Shown piece after piece: positions 6,391 through 15,219 of a stretch of 34,331 nt of DNA. Every line of letters begins with the position of its first letter. The first letter of the stretch is position 1. Source of the DNA: a virus; the IMG/VR virus record IMGVR_UViG_3300046355_000163, positions 1 through 34,331 of that record. One strand, 5' to 3'. Under the pieces are notes generated by a model, which was given only the letters and a program-made list of their open reading frames with translations, was not told where the DNA came from and did no database searches. Both the position numbers and the translations under genes were made by a program.

Positions 6391-8016
6391 TTATTTAGAT
6401 TCCAGCGCAGCAATACGTGCAGCTTGTTGGTCAACAATGCCTTTAAGCTCTGCGATCATGGCTTGCTGCTCTTGCATGGCTTTGATGAGCATAGGAACAA
6501 ACACACTGTATTTCACAGACTTGGTGGTGGTTCCGAGATCAACAGATTCCTCAATCTCAACACCATTCTCATCAATCGTTTTGCGTACTTCGCGGTCGGG
6601 TGACTCTTCAACCATTGCTGGGAAGACTTGCTCCAACTCTTGCGCTATAACACCGATTTGCTTTTGTGTATCCCCAATCAGGTTGTATGTACGCACCTTG
6701 ACTTGCATCAGGTCTGCAAGTTTTGGTGTTGCATCGACAATGTTTTCTTTTAGCTTCGCATCAGAAATGCCAGCGTAGCTGTTGTTTCGGTTCTGCACGT
6801 TACCATTGCCAAAAACAATAAAGTCATCACGAGCAGCGTTTTCATTACGGTAAGTAATGATTGTGTACCCCGTACCCTCGGGCGTATTACAGGTGAGGTA
6901 AATCAACTGATTTGTAAACCCAGTATTCGCCATATCAAGCCGAAGTGCAATGTCATTCGCAGATTGGGCAGCTCGAAGTTTTCCGCCGGGTGTTGTAGTT
7001 CCAATAATTACATTACCACTAGCATCAAGCGTCATCGCCTGAGTAAAGCTAATAGCGTTACCTGCTGTGCCGGAGGGGGCTGTGAACCAAGAAAATCCTC
7101 CAGTACCTAAATCATTACCAGCAGTAAAACGACTTGCATAGTTTGAAGTTTTATATTTCCATGCAGGCCCTGAACCTAAATAAGCATTAGCTAAAAAATG
7201 CAAATTAGCAGCATTTGTTTGGCCCGCAATCCCTCCCATTGTGCCTATATCAAAGGCAGGCAAAGCAGGGGATACCCAAGCACTAGGAGTAACACCTAAT
7301 CCAAAGTTACCGCTGGAGTCTATACGGGCGCGTTCGTTTGAGCCAGTAACCACGCGAAAATCATTACCCACCGTACCTATGTAAAGCGTTCCTGCGGTTG
7401 TGTTACTGTCCGCCAAATACAGCGCGTTAATAGAACCGGATGTTTTGAACCTACCAGATTCATTTCCCGCTGCACTGACATCCAACTTATAACTAGGCGA
7501 ACTTGTACCAATACCCAGCCCTGTGCTGGTTAGGCGCATTTGTTCGGAGTTGCTTGCGTAAAAAGCAACATTGCCGCTTGCATTACCAAAGGCAGAAACA
7601 CCAGAGCCTAAATCTTGGCCAAGAATCATGTATGGCCCATCTGCACCAACCCTCAAATTGACTGTATCAGATGACCCCTCATACAAATAACTGTTTGTTC
7701 CGCCAAAAATAATTCCAGAAGAAGACCTAAATGAAGCCCCATCAAAAGTAAGCGCAGACCCCGTGGTCAGGACTTTGGAGCCGTTGAGGTAGGCAACTCC
7801 GTTTGCAGTGCCACCGCTGAGGGTAAGGCTACCAGACGAACCAATAACCAAAGGGTCGTTTGAAGTGCCGGATTGCCAGTCCTTCAGTTGAGACATCAAC
7901 TCGCGAATAGCATCGTTAATGCCGGAGGGAGCGCAGCCCTCAGCGATATTGATTCCGTCAATGTCTGTATTGTTTGCAGGGGTCGCAGAAAATTCGCTGA
8001 TCTTGGTACGTGCCAT
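6391..8016 (-). CDS. Tail fibre with S74 intramolecular chaperone
   Basis: This 541-aa protein is the probable receptor-binding fibre. The N-terminal part, with IAEGCAPSGINDAIRELMS at about 25-43, resembles the particle-attachment region of many phage fibres. The middle is Gly/Ser/Asn-rich beta repeats (GTGGFSWF, NVIIGTTTPGG). Residues from about 418 to 541 are a Peptidase_S74 chaperone starting SDAKLKENI (likely self-cleaving Ser418 with nearby Lys), then IGVIAQELEQVFPAMV, and ending in a trimeric coiled coil (QQAMIAELKGIVDQQAARI). This domain trimerises and then cuts itself off. It is one of the last genes of the late unit. Confidence 0.9.
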   Translation of the reverse strand: MARTKISEFSATPANNTDIDGINIAEGCAPSGINDAIRELMSQLKDWQSGTSNDPLVIGSSGSLTLSGGTANGVAYLNGSKVLTTGSALTFDGASFRSSSGIIFGGTNSYLYEGSSDTVNLRVGADGPYMILGQDLGSGVSAFGNASGNVAFYASNSEQMRLTSTGLGIGTSSPSYKLDVSAAGNESGRFKTSGSINALYLADSNTTAGTLYIGTVGNDFRVVTGSNERARIDSSGNFGLGVTPSAWVSPALPAFDIGTMGGIAGQTNAANLHFLANAYLGSGPAWKYKTSNYASRFTAGNDLGTGGFSWFTAPSGTAGNAISFTQAMTLDASGNVIIGTTTPGGKLRAAQSANDIALRLDMANTGFTNQLIYLTCNTPEGTGYTIITYRNENAARDDFIVFGNGNVQNRNNSYAGISDAKLKENIVDATPKLADLMQVKVRTYNLIGDTQKQIGVIAQELEQVFPAMVEESPDREVRKTIDENGVEIEESVDLGTTTKSVKYSVFVPMLIKAMQEQQAMIAELKGIVDQQAARIAALESK

Positions 8017-8047
8017 TTTTTACTCCGTTAATGAGGTAAAGCAATTA

Positions 8048-9871
8048 TTAGGGTTGAAACTTCAGGGACTCTTCAACCGTCTTTTTAAGTGCTTTTTGCT
8101 TTGCAGATTCTTCCATATATTTCATGCCGGGCACTTTTGATAGCGGTGTTTTATTGATATTTTGAAGCGCATTAAGCAAAGTGCTTGTAGTATTTGAGTA
8201 ATTAACTGTACCTTGAACTGGGCTATAAACATCCATGATTACATCACGCAAATTACGAATTTCTTCAGCACCTTTTTTGCCAAAGATATAGTCAAGTTTA
8301 CCGTCAGCATCTAGGTCTCTAATGGCTTTGTTAATTCCAGCAGCCGATGGTACTGGTCTGCCACTTGCATCTCGTTGAATATTTTTCGTGGCTTGGTCTC
8401 GGATATATTCAATTGTTTGGCCTTGAAGCTCTCGCCACGCTTGTTGGCCTTCACTGCCACCTTTTTTCAAGAGCAATGCAATATTGCGCGTGTCATCGAA
8501 GCTACCTTTCAAAATCGCGTGCTCAAAAACATCCTCAAAGGCCACAGCTCGATCAGTCGTGCCAGGCTTGTTTCTCAGCAACTTATCAACCGCAGCGGCA
8601 TTTTCAAACTGACGCGCGTACTCAACCCGCATTTGGCGAGCTTTCCTATACAAATCGCCACCAGCACCTTCAGTTGACTGATTAATGAGGTTCTTTAACG
8701 AGCGAGCTTGAACGGCATTTGGCGTACCTTCTTGAGCATTTTTACCAATGAACTGATAAATGTCTTCAAGTGAATCAATTGATATAACGCCCAAACCGTC
8801 TGGGTCATTTTTCTTAAGCTGATCTTCTACAGCACCAAGAATAGGAGCGAGCTTTTCCTTAACGGTTGGGCCTTGCTCATCAATGTAACCAAGAATGTTG
8901 TCGTAACGGACAAGCGCCTTTGTGTCGCCAGAAGCTCTTGCAGCCGCATAAGCCGAGTTGACATTTCTCATTGCTTCTTTAGCTTGCTTGACCAAAGCGG
9001 CATCAACGATCTGTCCAACAGGGCGCAATAAGCCAGACATTTCAGAGCCTGTTGCTAAGGTGTAAGCGTCAAAGTTATTAAGAATGTTTTGGTTTGTAGC
9101 AATTTGACGCTGAATCAATGGAGCGCCAACAGTCTCAGGATAAGTTTTTGCTGTTTCTGTTTCAAAACGCTGAACACCTGGTTCGCGTGTTGCTTGGCCT
9201 TTAGTCAACTCCACTGGAACGCGCAATGACTGCGCTCGTGTTTGGCGCTCTAATGCTTTTGCTGTCTCGGCTGCGCCCATGCCTACCATTGTTGATTGAG
9301 GCTCAGGTGCGCGAATTGCGTTGATAACGTCACCAATTTTTACGGGAGCTTGTGCCGCTTGTTTTGCAACCACGGCCCGCCCCTGCATTGCAGCATCTGC
9401 AAGCAGCGGTTGAAATGTCGTGGCTCCAGGCATAAATGGAGGGATTTTTGTAGCCTCAAATCCTTGACCAATAGCAGCCAACACATCTTGCGCCATTTGT
9501 GTGCGCGGTTGATATTGAATATTCCGCGCTACTTGCTGCTGAAATTCAGGTCCGCCAGCCCCAGACAAATACGTAATAGGCCCACTAACAAGATTTGCAG
9601 CGACTGCGGCAGGCGTTTCTACAATTCCACGAATAATGTCAGCTAACTTTTGATCTTGCTCAACTGTAGGTGTTGTATTTGCACCAGCCTCAACAGGAAT
9701 TTGAGAAACAAGAGATTTTTGTTTTTTCAGTGATCGGTCAAGATTTGTGATTTCTTTGCCAGTAAAGTCTTTTGACGCTCTAGCGATAACATCTTCTTGC
9801 GTTATGGAGTCAGGCGCATTTTTATAAATGTGCGATGTGCCATCAGAAAATTGAACGGTAATGTCAGCCAT
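8048..9871 (-). CDS. Probable internal virion / DNA ejection protein (607 aa)
   Basis: The short N-terminal beta domain (MADITVQFSDGTSHIYKN, then ITQEDVIARASKDFTGK) is one I recall from large phage internal proteins. The remaining 550 or so residues are mostly helical and Ala/Gln/Lys-rich, with a hydrophobic patch at about 85-105 (TPAAVAANLVSGPITYL). No lytic transglycosylase motif is visible. Its place between another helical giant and the tail fibre is where podoviruses keep ejection proteins. The start directly abuts the preceding stop. Function is inferred from composition and position. Confidence 0.6.
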   Translation of the reverse strand: MADITVQFSDGTSHIYKNAPDSITQEDVIARASKDFTGKEITNLDRSLKKQKSLVSQIPVEAGANTTPTVEQDQKLADIIRGIVETPAAVAANLVSGPITYLSGAGGPEFQQQVARNIQYQPRTQMAQDVLAAIGQGFEATKIPPFMPGATTFQPLLADAAMQGRAVVAKQAAQAPVKIGDVINAIRAPEPQSTMVGMGAAETAKALERQTRAQSLRVPVELTKGQATREPGVQRFETETAKTYPETVGAPLIQRQIATNQNILNNFDAYTLATGSEMSGLLRPVGQIVDAALVKQAKEAMRNVNSAYAAARASGDTKALVRYDNILGYIDEQGPTVKEKLAPILGAVEDQLKKNDPDGLGVISIDSLEDIYQFIGKNAQEGTPNAVQARSLKNLINQSTEGAGGDLYRKARQMRVEYARQFENAAAVDKLLRNKPGTTDRAVAFEDVFEHAILKGSFDDTRNIALLLKKGGSEGQQAWRELQGQTIEYIRDQATKNIQRDASGRPVPSAAGINKAIRDLDADGKLDYIFGKKGAEEIRNLRDVIMDVYSPVQGTVNYSNTTSTLLNALQNINKTPLSKVPGMKYMEESAKQKALKKTVEESLKFQP

Positions 9872-11215
9872 TTACCACCCCGATGATGTTGGCGTAGGAG
9901 TCACGCCTTGACCAATAAACTTAGCGCCTGGGCCAGCTTGATATTTCATTGAATTAATCACTGTCTCACGTGCTTTTTGCTTCTGCTTAACAACTTCTTG
10001 TGAGTCTCCAGGCGCAGCAAAATAAACTTTTTCCGCTGTTGCAAATTCAGAAGGAGAGATAGAAGCGCCAGACTCTTTACGCAATACAGCGGTAATGAAG
10101 TTTGTTCGAGCCTGAATCACTTTTTGCTGATCTTCACTTAGACCGCCAAGAATTGTTGGCAATGTATTGAAAATATTGTCAGAGCCTTTAGACAAAGCAT
10201 CGCCAATTAAAGGAACTGCACCAAGAGTTCCACTTACACCAGCGCGAATTTTGCCAGTATCCTTCAAGCCCTGATCTTCAAGAGGCGTAAGGATTTTGTT
10301 TGCATCTAGCATCCGTGTGCCGTATGCAACTGCATTACCTTGCGCCTCAGTAAGTTTGCCAGCATCTTTCCCCATTATTGGCTTGCCATCTTGTGACAAT
10401 GGAGAAACCGTACCAGTTCTTGGATTAAAAGCCACAATGCCTTGATCTGTTTCTATATGCTGCAAAGCAACTGGGCCTTCAGGCGCACGACCTTTTGGTA
10501 AGCGCATAACCTCTTTGCCATTTTGAACACCGATAACAACATTTCCCAAATCTTGAAACTGAATTGGCTCACGCTTAGGCGCACCAGAAGCAACCTCAAT
10601 CACTTCACCAGTAAACGGGTTACGCTGGAATTGTTTCGCACCTTCTGCAAGACTGAAAGTATCACCAGCCATTGCTTTTTGTGCAGCCGCCAACTCACCC
10701 AAGGTTTTACGACCTTCAGGGCTGGCCATCAATGCAGGCGCAAACGATTGAAAGTCAAGACCAGCCGCACGACCTTGAACGGGTTCGGTGGCGAATGGCA
10801 TCAAGTTGCCTTCTTCATCACGAATCGGCAATTGTGTTTCTTGGCCATAGAACATGGCGGGTTGAGCTTGCACAGCAGGCTGATATGCACCCGCTACAGC
10901 GCGATCAATCATGGCTTGACGGGCTAAGGCTTGCTCTTCTAGCTTGCGCTTACGCAACATATCCTGCACCTGAAAGCCTTGCAGTTGCTCTTGCATCTGG
11001 TTTTGCAGTGCAGATTTGTAGAGCTTTTGACCTTGCTGCAAGCCTTCAGCGATAGATTGACCTGTGTTGCCGCCTTGAAACAGTCGAGCCGCCAAACCGT
11101 AAAGGGCTTGTGCTTGAGCATCATCGCGAGCTTGCTGAATGTTTTCTGGCGACATTCCCAAAAGGCCAAGCGTATCGCCACCACCAGAGCCAAAAATATC
11201 AAGTAATCCAGCCAT
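9872..11215 (-). CDS. Probable internal virion protein (447 aa)
   Basis: The N-terminal region is glycine-rich and small-residue (MAGLLDIFGSGGGDTLGLLG). A long Gln/Arg-rich helical region follows, then a C-terminal domain with the segment LRKESGASISPSEFATAEK and YFAAPGDS, which I recall from conserved podovirus internal or structural proteins. No enzymatic motif is visible. It is sandwiched between two other virion-type proteins in the late unit, which supports a head-core or ejection role. The assignment is moderate. Confidence 0.6.
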   Translation of the reverse strand: MAGLLDIFGSGGGDTLGLLGMSPENIQQARDDAQAQALYGLAARLFQGGNTGQSIAEGLQQGQKLYKSALQNQMQEQLQGFQVQDMLRKRKLEEQALARQAMIDRAVAGAYQPAVQAQPAMFYGQETQLPIRDEEGNLMPFATEPVQGRAAGLDFQSFAPALMASPEGRKTLGELAAAQKAMAGDTFSLAEGAKQFQRNPFTGEVIEVASGAPKREPIQFQDLGNVVIGVQNGKEVMRLPKGRAPEGPVALQHIETDQGIVAFNPRTGTVSPLSQDGKPIMGKDAGKLTEAQGNAVAYGTRMLDANKILTPLEDQGLKDTGKIRAGVSGTLGAVPLIGDALSKGSDNIFNTLPTILGGLSEDQQKVIQARTNFITAVLRKESGASISPSEFATAEKVYFAAPGDSQEVVKQKQKARETVINSMKYQAGPGAKFIGQGVTPTPTSSGW

Positions 11216-11224
11216 AGCTATTCC

Positions 11225-12133
11225 TTAGAAATTGGCGTAGTCCAGCGGAATAGAAGCACCGCCATACACGTTTGGAACCGTTGCGGGTTGACTGCCAAAG
11301 CCGCTAAGCCAGTTGCCTGCGGTGTTATACAGATTGCTGATTCCAGAAGCGCCACCAAGATTCTTGTAAAGACCGCCAAATGTTGCAGCCGTACCCAGTA
11401 CGTTTTGCAGTGTAGAGGTATCGGCATAGCCTGTTTGCGTTTGGCTCCGCGCATTGTTGATCGGATTGCCGTAAACGCTAGACAAGAAGGTAGCCAGATT
11501 CTGCTGCGGTGCGTTTTGCTGGAAATTGAATCGAGCAATATCAGCGGCTGTCTGTTGGCCTGTGTAGCCCTCACGCGCCTGGCCAGCGGCTAACAAGTTT
11601 TGAATGTCTTGGTAGTCAGCTTGAGACATGGCGGGCGCAGCCATTGTTGCGGCTTGCTGTCGTGCGCGTTCGTCTGCGTAATTCTGATACGCCAGTTGAC
11701 CAGCGGTGTTGCTCAGTTGTTGAGCGAGTTGACCAGAAGCGCGTTCTTGAAGCGTACCCATTGCACCGGAGCCGTATCGACCAGCCTTAGAAGCAGCCGA
11801 GCCAATATCACCAATTGCTTTTTGGAATTGAGTAGTTGCGGCTTGTGCGGCAGGTGCAAATGCGCCCTGAAAGAACGGATTACCGCTTAGATATTGACCA
11901 CCAATTGTTCCCTGAATCTGTTGCTGCGCTGCACCAAGCAATGGATTGCCCATACGGGCGCGTTGCTCAAGAGCCTGAAGACCTGTTTGCGTGGTTTCAG
12001 AGGGGCCAACGTAAGTTTGGCCTGGGTAGTATTGAGGACCACCAGCTTGGTAAAGTCGCTGCGCCTCAGTCAATCCGTAGCTCAAAAACGGCTGGATTGT
12101 TGGGTCGATCTGAGTGGTGGTAGTAACCGCCAT
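11225..12133 (-). CDS. Probable internal/structural virion protein (302 aa)
   Basis: The protein is Ala/Gln/Gly-rich, with IDPTIQPFLSYGLTEAQRLYQ near the N-terminus and a central stretch GSAASKAGRYGSGAMGTLQERA. It ends in a glycine/asparagine-rich region (GGLYKNLGGASGISNLYNTAG). Such low-complexity helical proteins accompany ejection proteins in podoviruses. No catalytic motif and no secretion signal are seen. AAGGAG precedes the ATG by 7 nt. It is assigned as virion-associated from composition and neighbours only. Confidence 0.55.
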   Translation of the reverse strand: MAVTTTTQIDPTIQPFLSYGLTEAQRLYQAGGPQYYPGQTYVGPSETTQTGLQALEQRARMGNPLLGAAQQQIQGTIGGQYLSGNPFFQGAFAPAAQAATTQFQKAIGDIGSAASKAGRYGSGAMGTLQERASGQLAQQLSNTAGQLAYQNYADERARQQAATMAAPAMSQADYQDIQNLLAAGQAREGYTGQQTAADIARFNFQQNAPQQNLATFLSSVYGNPINNARSQTQTGYADTSTLQNVLGTAATFGGLYKNLGGASGISNLYNTAGNWLSGFGSQPATVPNVYGGASIPLDYANF

Positions 12134-12154
12134 GTTTAACTCCTTGAAGTTCTG

Positions 12155-12183
12155 GATTCCATGACGGTTAATCCGGTGGAATC
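12155..12183 (-). other. Intergenic two-tier hairpin
   Basis: GATTCCA (12155-12161) pairs with TGGAATC (12177-12183), and inside it CGG pairs with CCG around a TTAAT loop. It lies in the 63-bp gap between two virion genes. No T-run follows on the transcribed strand, so it is more likely an mRNA stability or processing element than a terminator. Confidence 0.4.
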
Positions 12184-12196
12184 AATTATATACACT

Positions 12197-12511
12197 TTAG
12201 CCAATAACAACATAGGCAAAAAGCATCTCGTGCGTATGGTTGCCATGCGTAATTGTTGCGGTTCCCCGCCCTCTTGAAGACACGTACATATGTCCATGAG
12301 CCAATTCAGCAGCGCCATTTTCGTTCAAAGGCATAAACAAAATAACACTGTCTTGGCTTATTCTGCGGTCTTGAATTACCGTATTTGTCGCGGACATATT
12401 CAGGGAAACAGTGCCTGTGTTGTTGGTCTTGCCATTCATGATGCCATTAACAACCTCTGCGATAACGCGAGGGTCTTGGCCGAATGTAGGTAAAACGCGA
12501 AATTGATTCAT
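12197..12511 (-). CDS. Small beta-rich virion-region protein (104 aa)
   Basis: The protein reads as a beta-sandwich-like small domain, with VIAEVVNGIMNGKTNNTGTV at about 16-35, a middle SVILFMPLNENGAAE, and a His-rich end (ITHGNHTHEMLF). I recall this NGIMNGKTNNTG segment from short proteins next to stabilisation/hub genes in marine and freshwater podoviruses, where function is unassigned. The start overlaps the stop of the hub gene (ATGA at 12508-12511), indicating joint expression and probably a shared tail location. Confidence 0.6.
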   Translation of the reverse strand: MNQFRVLPTFGQDPRVIAEVVNGIMNGKTNNTGTVSLNMSATNTVIQDRRISQDSVILFMPLNENGAAELAHGHMYVSSRGRGTATITHGNHTHEMLFAYVVIG

Positions 12512-13956
12512 CGCCCACCCTGACCAGACAATTCAACGTCCAAACCTACAGCAGTTGTCCAGTTAGTCCCAGTAGGAATAACCTTAAACCGATGGTAGTT
12601 GCCGTTAGACCGAAGCGAAACACGGTTCTCAGAATCAGCCGCTACAGACGTTCCGAAGCCCAACTCTTGGCTGAGAAGGGTTCTAGAAGCCACGGAAACG
12701 GTCGCAGAGCCGTTGTCCACTTGAGGACGAGCCAATGTAACGATTGACCTGCCGCCTGCGTTTAAATCGCCTGTAATCAGTTGTCCGGTGGCTGGCTGTC
12801 CGTTGTAGGTCACGACATAAGCGCCATTCGTCCCGCCCAAGAAGAACTTGCCGCCCATGTAAAGAATTGAATCAAGGCTCACAGCCAAAGCGTCAATGCT
12901 TGAAGAGATTGAATCTAAGCCTTCCAAACTTACCGCAGCGGTAGATGCGTCAGAAATGTAGTCTGCACCCGCATCGCCATACGTCCATTTCTGGGTTTTG
13001 AAGTTATAGATAATCAGTTGACGCTGAGCAAATGTGGTCTTGAAGTTCCAAATGATGAGTTTGCGGATGGGGTCTACAGCCGCGCTCATGGAATCAAATC
13101 CGGTTTCGTCGGCATTTGTGAAAAACCAGCGATCAACCTTTTCTGAGCCGATGCCCTGAATCTGTTGGCCATCGCACATATAAAAACCATCGTCAGACAA
13201 GAAAAAGCTGATGCCTTGAACCTGAGCGATTGAGCCCGCAGCGATGCAACCCTTGCCACGAGATATGTTGTCAAATTGGAAAATGAATGGCGTACCAGCG
13301 TAGCTCATTCGGCTGATGCCTTTTTCAAGGAAAACCAAACCAAACTCACCGCCTCGGATGCCGACAATCTGGCCACCGTCCGGAATGTCTTGGTAGTCGG
13401 CTTGCGTTACTTGGCTAGAACCCCATGTGGTTTCGTCGTTGATGCCTGACCAACGTACTCGCGCGGGATATTTAACGCTGCTTTCAGTGGTGAAGGCAGT
13501 AACAACAAAATCACGCACGACAGTCAAAAACTTGCAAATCGGAGCCGAGGCAGACAAGTCCGCAAAGGCTGAAGAAGTGCCCAGCGTGTAAGCCTGCATG
13601 GGGTCGTTGTTGTTTGTGCCAATGATGGTGTTGCCGAATTGCGTAAACCGGAAACGATCAGCGTTAGCGTTTGGCGTGTACCCACCAGACTTAGAAACAT
13701 TGGTCAATGCGCCTACGCCTGATACATCAAAAATCTTTGTTGTGCCAGCCGCAAATAGCTTTGTGGCGTTAGCTGGGGTCTTGCCAGCAACAAGGGTTGT
13801 CAGGTTTTCAGAGGCAGCGGCAGAAAATGTTGCAGCGGTAGGCAGAGGCCCATAACCAATGGCTTGAGAAACAACATTCTTAGCATCAGTCAAAGCGCCT
13901 GAGATGCCAGGCTGATCGGGCATCCATTCGCCAAATGTTAGTTTTGTTGTAGCCAT
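12508..13956 (-). CDS. DNA stabilisation / tail hub protein (P22 gp10-like)
   Basis: This 482-aa protein resembles the packaged-DNA stabilisation family that closes the portal and forms the tail hub in P22-type phages. Family-like features are the N-terminal MPDQPGISGALTDAKNVV at about 13-30, the central SGINDETTWGSSQVTQADYQ, and the beta-propeller-like blocks SFFLSDDGFYMCDGQQI and LIIYNFKTQKWTYG. The length fits the family. It overlaps the repeat-protein gene upstream by 19 bp and the 104-aa gene downstream by 4 bp. Confidence is good for the fold and location and lower for the exact role. Confidence 0.78.
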   Translation of the reverse strand: MATTKLTFGEWMPDQPGISGALTDAKNVVSQAIGYGPLPTAATFSAAASENLTTLVAGKTPANATKLFAAGTTKIFDVSGVGALTNVSKSGGYTPNANADRFRFTQFGNTIIGTNNNDPMQAYTLGTSSAFADLSASAPICKFLTVVRDFVVTAFTTESSVKYPARVRWSGINDETTWGSSQVTQADYQDIPDGGQIVGIRGGEFGLVFLEKGISRMSYAGTPFIFQFDNISRGKGCIAAGSIAQVQGISFFLSDDGFYMCDGQQIQGIGSEKVDRWFFTNADETGFDSMSAAVDPIRKLIIWNFKTTFAQRQLIIYNFKTQKWTYGDAGADYISDASTAAVSLEGLDSISSSIDALAVSLDSILYMGGKFFLGGTNGAYVVTYNGQPATGQLITGDLNAGGRSIVTLARPQVDNGSATVSVASRTLLSQELGFGTSVAADSENRVSLRSNGNYHRFKVIPTGTNWTTAVGLDVELSGQGGR

Positions 13957-14825
13957 GTGTTACTTCCGTTTGATTGTGCGGCCCACGTATTTTGATTGAA
14001 TGTCGCGTCTTCCCAAACATTCTCAGACGAGGCTACCACTTCCCATGTATTTTCATTGGCGGAAACTTGCGTCCATGTGTTGCCGTTAAACGCCTCATCT
14101 TGCCAGCTTCTGCCATTAGAAGCAGCGCACTGAATCAAGGCGGTAGCGACAAAGGCGGGGTAACTGCCGTAGATAACATTGGCGTTGGCCACAAAGTCAG
14201 CAGCCGCCTCAATGCTTGCGGCTCCGTCAGCAATAACGCCACCCAGCGCACTGAATGTAGCCTGGCCATTTATTGCCGCATCTGCCAGTCTCACCCTAAT
14301 TGCATCTGCGCTTACCGTTGCGTCAGCAGTGATAGAGGCAACACCGTTAGCAACAATCCCGCCTAAGCAGTCAACATCCGCAAAAGCATTTATCGAGCTT
14401 TGAGCGAATTGAACCCTCGTTCCTACACAAGATACCAAAGCACTGGCAAAAACATCACCAGAGGCGTTTTGAACGCGAATAGCGTCACAAGATACAGCCG
14501 CGCTCGCAGTGATTTGAGCATCAGAGTTTTGAACCCTGATTGCGCTTGCGGAAACAGTTGCATTTGCATCAACCGCTGCGTTTGCGTACTGAATCCGTGT
14601 TGCATCGCAAGAAACACTGGCAGAAACGTTAATGCTTGCCGAGGCGTTTTGCACCCGTATCGCCTGAGCATTAACAGAGGCAGATGCGCTGACAGAGCCG
14701 TAAGCGTCCCAAAGTGTTACTGATATTGTGTAAAGAGGGCTATCCAGCGTGAGCGTTAGATCATCTAGACTAGCTTTTAACTGGTCTAGAGAATCAATTG
14801 ACCACGGTGGCAGCAGGTCAGCCAT
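13938..14825 (-). CDS. Tandem-repeat virion/appendage protein (295 aa)
   Basis: After a 40-residue head (MADLLPPWSIDSLDQLKASL), residues 41-220 are nine tandem repeats of exactly 20 residues. They follow the pattern x-A-S-I-x-A-x-A-x-V-S-C-D-A-I-R-V-Q-N-A and alternate as short beta strands, which suggests a beta-solenoid or stacked-strand rod. From residue 241 a different repeat takes over: Trp occurs at 241, 251, 261, 271, 281 and 291, each preceded by N-x-N-T or a variant. Both repeats keep perfect register with no insertions. The gene lies between the hub gene and a fibre-like small protein, so it may be a tail spike, fibre shaft or capsid appendage. It has no known domain that I can name. 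Confidence 0.8.
   Translation of the reverse strand: MADLLPPWSIDSLDQLKASLDDLTLTLDSPLYTISVTLWDAYGSVSASASVNAQAIRVQNASASINVSASVSCDATRIQYANAAVDANATVSASAIRVQNSDAQITASAAVSCDAIRVQNASGDVFASALVSCVGTRVQFAQSSINAFADVDCLGGIVANGVASITADATVSADAIRVRLADAAINGQATFSALGGVIADGAASIEAAADFVANANVIYGSYPAFVATALIQCAASNGRSWQDEAFNGNTWTQVSANENTWEVVASSENVWEDATFNQNTWAAQSNGSNTWLQQN
13941..14117 (-). repeat. Six in-frame 30-bp Trp repeats
   Basis: These bases encode six 10-residue units with the pattern N-x-N-T-W-x5, with the Trp codon (CCA on the plus strand) every 30 bp. The units form the C-terminal end of the repeat protein and differ from the 20-residue repeats before them. Confidence 0.75.
14166..14705 (-). repeat. Nine in-frame 60-bp coding repeats
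   Basis: These bases encode the nine 20-residue repeats. At DNA level related blocks such as GAGGCGTTTTG followed by an Arg/Val/Gln-coding stretch recur every 60 bp, but with many substitutions. The protein pattern is therefore kept by selection after old duplications and not by recent expansion. Confidence 0.75.
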
Positions 14826-15211
14826 TACGCAAGCGTTACGCTAAGCGAGCCAGCGGCAACACGGAAAACGTCACCAGTGGCGATGGTTTTCGATGCGTCC
14901 AAAGCTGTGTGATACAACAGATTTCCGCCTGTAGATGCGTCACGAATACCCACGTAAGCAACCGTTCCCCATGAGCCTGTAGCTTGAGGGAACTCAATTG
15001 CCGCGCTGTTTGTAGACACACCGTTAGAAGGAGCGCCAAAGGTAATTGATTGACGAGCATAACCGTTACCAGTAACTTCAGTTCCTGCGTCTGCGTCAGT
15101 TGGGTCGGTGGTGTAGAGGCCCAAGTAAACGGTTGTTGGGCTTGTGTAAGCCGTGTTTCGCAGAGTTGCGTTGATTAGCGCATTTTCTAAGTAATTCGAC
15201 ATTTCAGCCAT
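14825..15211 (-). CDS. Small tail-fibre-type structural protein (128 aa)
   Basis: The protein belongs to a common phage structural type with the signature YLENALINATLRNTAYTSPT at about 6-25, then TVYLGLYTTDPTDADAGTEV and GNGYARQSITF, a compact beta domain. Members are often annotated as tail fibre or minor tail protein. It lies between the adaptor and the repeat protein, and its stop overlaps the next start (TAATG), so it may form the base to which the repeat protein attaches (inference). Confidence 0.72.
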   Translation of the reverse strand: MAEMSNYLENALINATLRNTAYTSPTTVYLGLYTTDPTDADAGTEVTGNGYARQSITFGAPSNGVSTNSAAIEFPQATGSWGTVAYVGIRDASTGGNLLYHTALDASKTIATGDVFRVAAGSLSVTLA

Positions 15212-15219
15212 GATTTACC

